NCBI GenBank assembly: GCA_963680875.1
Contig: OY804584.1
Span: forward strand, 95,872,031 to 95,936,030
Source of the DNA: Bathymodiolus brooksi
Lineage: Eukaryota; Mollusca; Bivalvia; Mytilida; Modiolidae
DNA length: 64,000 nucleotides
Direction of reading: 5' to 3'
The translations under genes were made by a program, and so were the position numbers. Within the stretch, counting starts at the first letter, position 1; each line of letters begins with the position of its first letter. This document shows, in pieces, positions 62,301 through 64,000 of this stretch. Under the pieces are notes generated by a model, which was not told the DNA's origin, ran no database searches, and saw only the letters and a program-made list of their open reading frames with translations.

Positions 62301-64000
62301 GTTTAAAACTGTGAGAGGGGCTGTTAACATAAACTACTGAAGGAAACCTTATGCTTAAAACGAAGAAAAGGCCTGTTAACATAAACTACTGGTGGACACC
62401 TAATGTTTAAAACTGTGAGAGGGAGTGTTAACATAAACTACTGATGGACACCTTATGCTTAAAGATGTGAGAGAAGCTGTTAACATAAATTACTTATGGA
62501 AACATTATGCTTAAAACTGTAAAAAGGGCTGTTAACATAAACTACTGAAGAATACCTTATGCTAAAAACTGTGAGAGGGGCTGTTAACATAAACTACTGA
62601 TGGACACCATATCTTTAAAACAGTGAGAAGAGCTGTCAACATAAACTACTGATGTACACCTTATGTTTAAAACTGTGCGAGGAGTTGTTAACATAAACTA
62701 CTCAAGGATACCTTATGCTTAATACTTTGAGAGTGGCTGTTAACATAAACTACTGAAGGACACCTTATGTTTAAAACTGTAAGAGTGGCTGCGAACATAA
62801 ACTACTGATGGACACCTTATGCTTAAAGCTGTGAAAAGGGCTGTTAACATAAACTACTGAAGGAAACTTTATTCTTAAAACGAAGAAAAGGCCTGTTAAC
62901 ATAAACTACTGGTGGACACCTTATTTTTAAAACTGTGAGAGGGGCTGTTAACATAAACTACTGATGGACACCTAATGTTTTAAACTGTGAGAGGGACTGT
63001 TAACATAAACTACTGATGGACACCTTATGCTTAAAGATGTGAGAGAAGCTGTTAACATAAATTACTGATGGAAACATTATGCTTAAAACTGTAAAAAGGG
63101 CTGTTATCATAAACTACTGAAGGCTACCTTATGCTTAAAAGTGTGAGAGGGGCTGTTAACATAAACTACTTAAGGCCACCTTATGTTTAAAACTGTGAGA
63201 GGGGCTGTTAACATAAACTACTGAAGGAAACCTTATGCTTAAAACGAAGAAAAGGCCTGTTAACATAAACTACTGGTGGACACCTTATTTTTAAAACTGT
63301 GAGAGGGGCTGTTTACATAAACTACTGATGGACACATAATGTTTAAAACTGTGAGAGGGGCTGTTAACATAAACTACTGATGGACACATTATGCTAAACA
63401 CGTTGAGAGGGGCGGTTCATATAGACTACTGATCTACACCATATGCATAAAACTGTGAGATTGGCTGTTAACATAAACTACTGATGGACACCTTATGGCT
63501 AAAACTGTGAAAGGAGCAATTCCCATCAACTAAAGCTGTGAGAGAGGCTATTAACATAAACTAGTGATGGACACTTTATGATTAAAACTTTGAGAGGGGC
63601 TGTCAACATTAACCATTGGTGGATACCTTATGCATAAAACTGTGAAAGGAGCTGTTTACATAAACTACTGATGGACACCTTATGCTTAAAGCTGTGAGAG
63701 GGCCTTTTAACATAATCTATTGATTGTCACCTTATGCTTAAAACTGTGAGAGCGGCTGATAACATAAAGTACTGATGGACACCTTTTGTTTAAAACTGTG
63801 AGAGGGGCTGTTAACATAAACTACTGATGTACACCTTATGCTAAAAATTTGAAAGGGGCTGTTAACATAAACTAATGATGGACACCTTATGAATAAAATG
63901 AAGAAAAGGGCAGTTAACATAAACTACTGATGGACACATTATGCTTAAAGCTGTGAGAGGAGCTGTTAACATAAACTACTCAAGGATACCTATGCTTAAA
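56380..64000 (+). repeat. satellite domain A (right) with B islands
   Basis: Variants typical of 18.7-33.8 kb return: 'aaacgaagaaaagg', 'gtgcgaggagttg', 'gctgcgaacataaac'. Two B-type islands lie at about 57,330-57,980 and 58,110-58,970. Blocks related to the 26-monomer unit reappear from 60,288, 61,877 and 63,384, with 'attaaccattggtgg' at 60,512 and 63,607. The array runs off the window edge. Confidence 0.8.
57205..58764 (+). repeat. 15-monomer repeat, 780 bp, two near-identical copies
   Basis: 57,301-57,960 matches 58,081-58,740 at an offset of exactly 780 bp (15 x 52). I see only a few substitutions (for example 'cagctg' against 'cggctg', and 'tgataac' against 'tgttaac'). It carries a B-type island with it, so the island was already in place before this very recent duplication. 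Confidence 0.9.

Larger units (their letters stand above)
18731..64000 (+). repeat. 45-kb satellite array, 52-bp monomer
   Basis: A 52-bp monomer repeats without interruption to the window edge, about 870 copies. In order it contains GTTAACATAAACTAC, TGATGGACACCTTATG and TTAAAACTGTGAGAGGGG; the period is confirmed by 'tgagagg' at 19,021 and 19,073. Variation falls mainly at the ACTACTGATGGA and GTGAGAGGGGCTG parts, while AACATAAA and TTAAA are the most conserved. Many monomers differ by one to six substitutions; a minority carry indels. Because 52 is not a multiple of 3 and the monomer has stops on both strands (TAA, TAA and TGA on the plus strand), it does not encode protein. The array has no inserted transposon. 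It is longer than the window, so its true size is unknown. Function is unknown; a centromeric, pericentromeric or subtelomeric satellite are all possible. Confidence 0.97.

Noticed and set aside
48144..63920. Minus-strand open frames of 60-70 codons inside the satellite (48,144, 59,728, 61,420, 63,738)
   Set aside because: They are chance readings through diverged monomers. The 52-bp period shifts the frame at every monomer, the consensus has stops on both strands, and these few frames come from hundreds of copies.
18731..64000. CRISPR-like repeat-spacer array
   Set aside because: The whole 52-bp unit is repeated with scattered substitutions. There are no unique spacers and no associated genes.
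18731..64000. Telomeric repeat or ribosomal spacer
   Set aside because: The unit has no TTAGGG-type motif and there is no rRNA sequence nearby.

Overview
The window looks like non-coding, repeat-dominated DNA from a eukaryote, most likely a mollusc and probably a bivalve. It is AT-rich and has no dense gene arrangement. It carries tRNA-derived SINEs ending in a tail related to 'gctgaaatattgctgaaagtggcgttaa', a Penelope-like reverse transcriptase fragment with its 3' tail, and several low-copy repeats of a kind I associate with bivalve genomes. The species call rests on family recognition, not on a search. I find no intact host protein gene, rRNA, genuine tRNA gene or CRISPR array.

Layout of the left 18.7 kb: 119-5036 is a tandem repeat of about 1,694 bp in which long and short copies of one AT-rich sequence alternate. 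5.2-7.03 kb holds degenerate interspersed repeats, a 23-G run and a five-unit, ~163-bp tandem repeat. 7.3-8.85 kb holds a diverged repeat pair flanking a tRNA-derived SINE. 9.0-10.96 kb is unassigned. 10.96-12.15 kb is a 5'-truncated Penelope-like retroelement with its 3' tail. 13,209-16,080 is a 2.87-kb foldback-type DNA transposon with ~170-bp inverted repeats built on GAAAC arrays. It is flanked by a perfect 9-bp target duplication and contains two SINEs with their own 13-bp target duplications. 16.17-16.33 kb is a small MITE, 16.66-16.77 kb a palindrome, 17.1-17.33 kb an inverted SINE, 17.45-17.65 kb a second retroelement tail, and 17.66-17.92 kb a complete SINE.

From about 18,731 to the right edge (about 45.3 kb, roughly 870 copies) the window is one uninterrupted tandem array of a 52-bp monomer. 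It has nested higher-order repeats with measured spacings of 208, 780, 936, 1,329, 2,132, 2,288, about 2,807, 2,970 and 4,580 bp. Most of these are whole multiples of 52, apart from small tagged deletions or insertions. Two families of monomer variants form an A-B-A arrangement: A at 18.7-33.8 kb, B at 33.8-56.4 kb, then A again to the end with small B islands. No transposon interrupts the array, although the adjoining 18.7 kb is full of them. This satellite and the foldback element are the most notable contents.

No genes act together here. The biology is transposon layering on the left and satellite amplification by repeated segmental duplication on the right.
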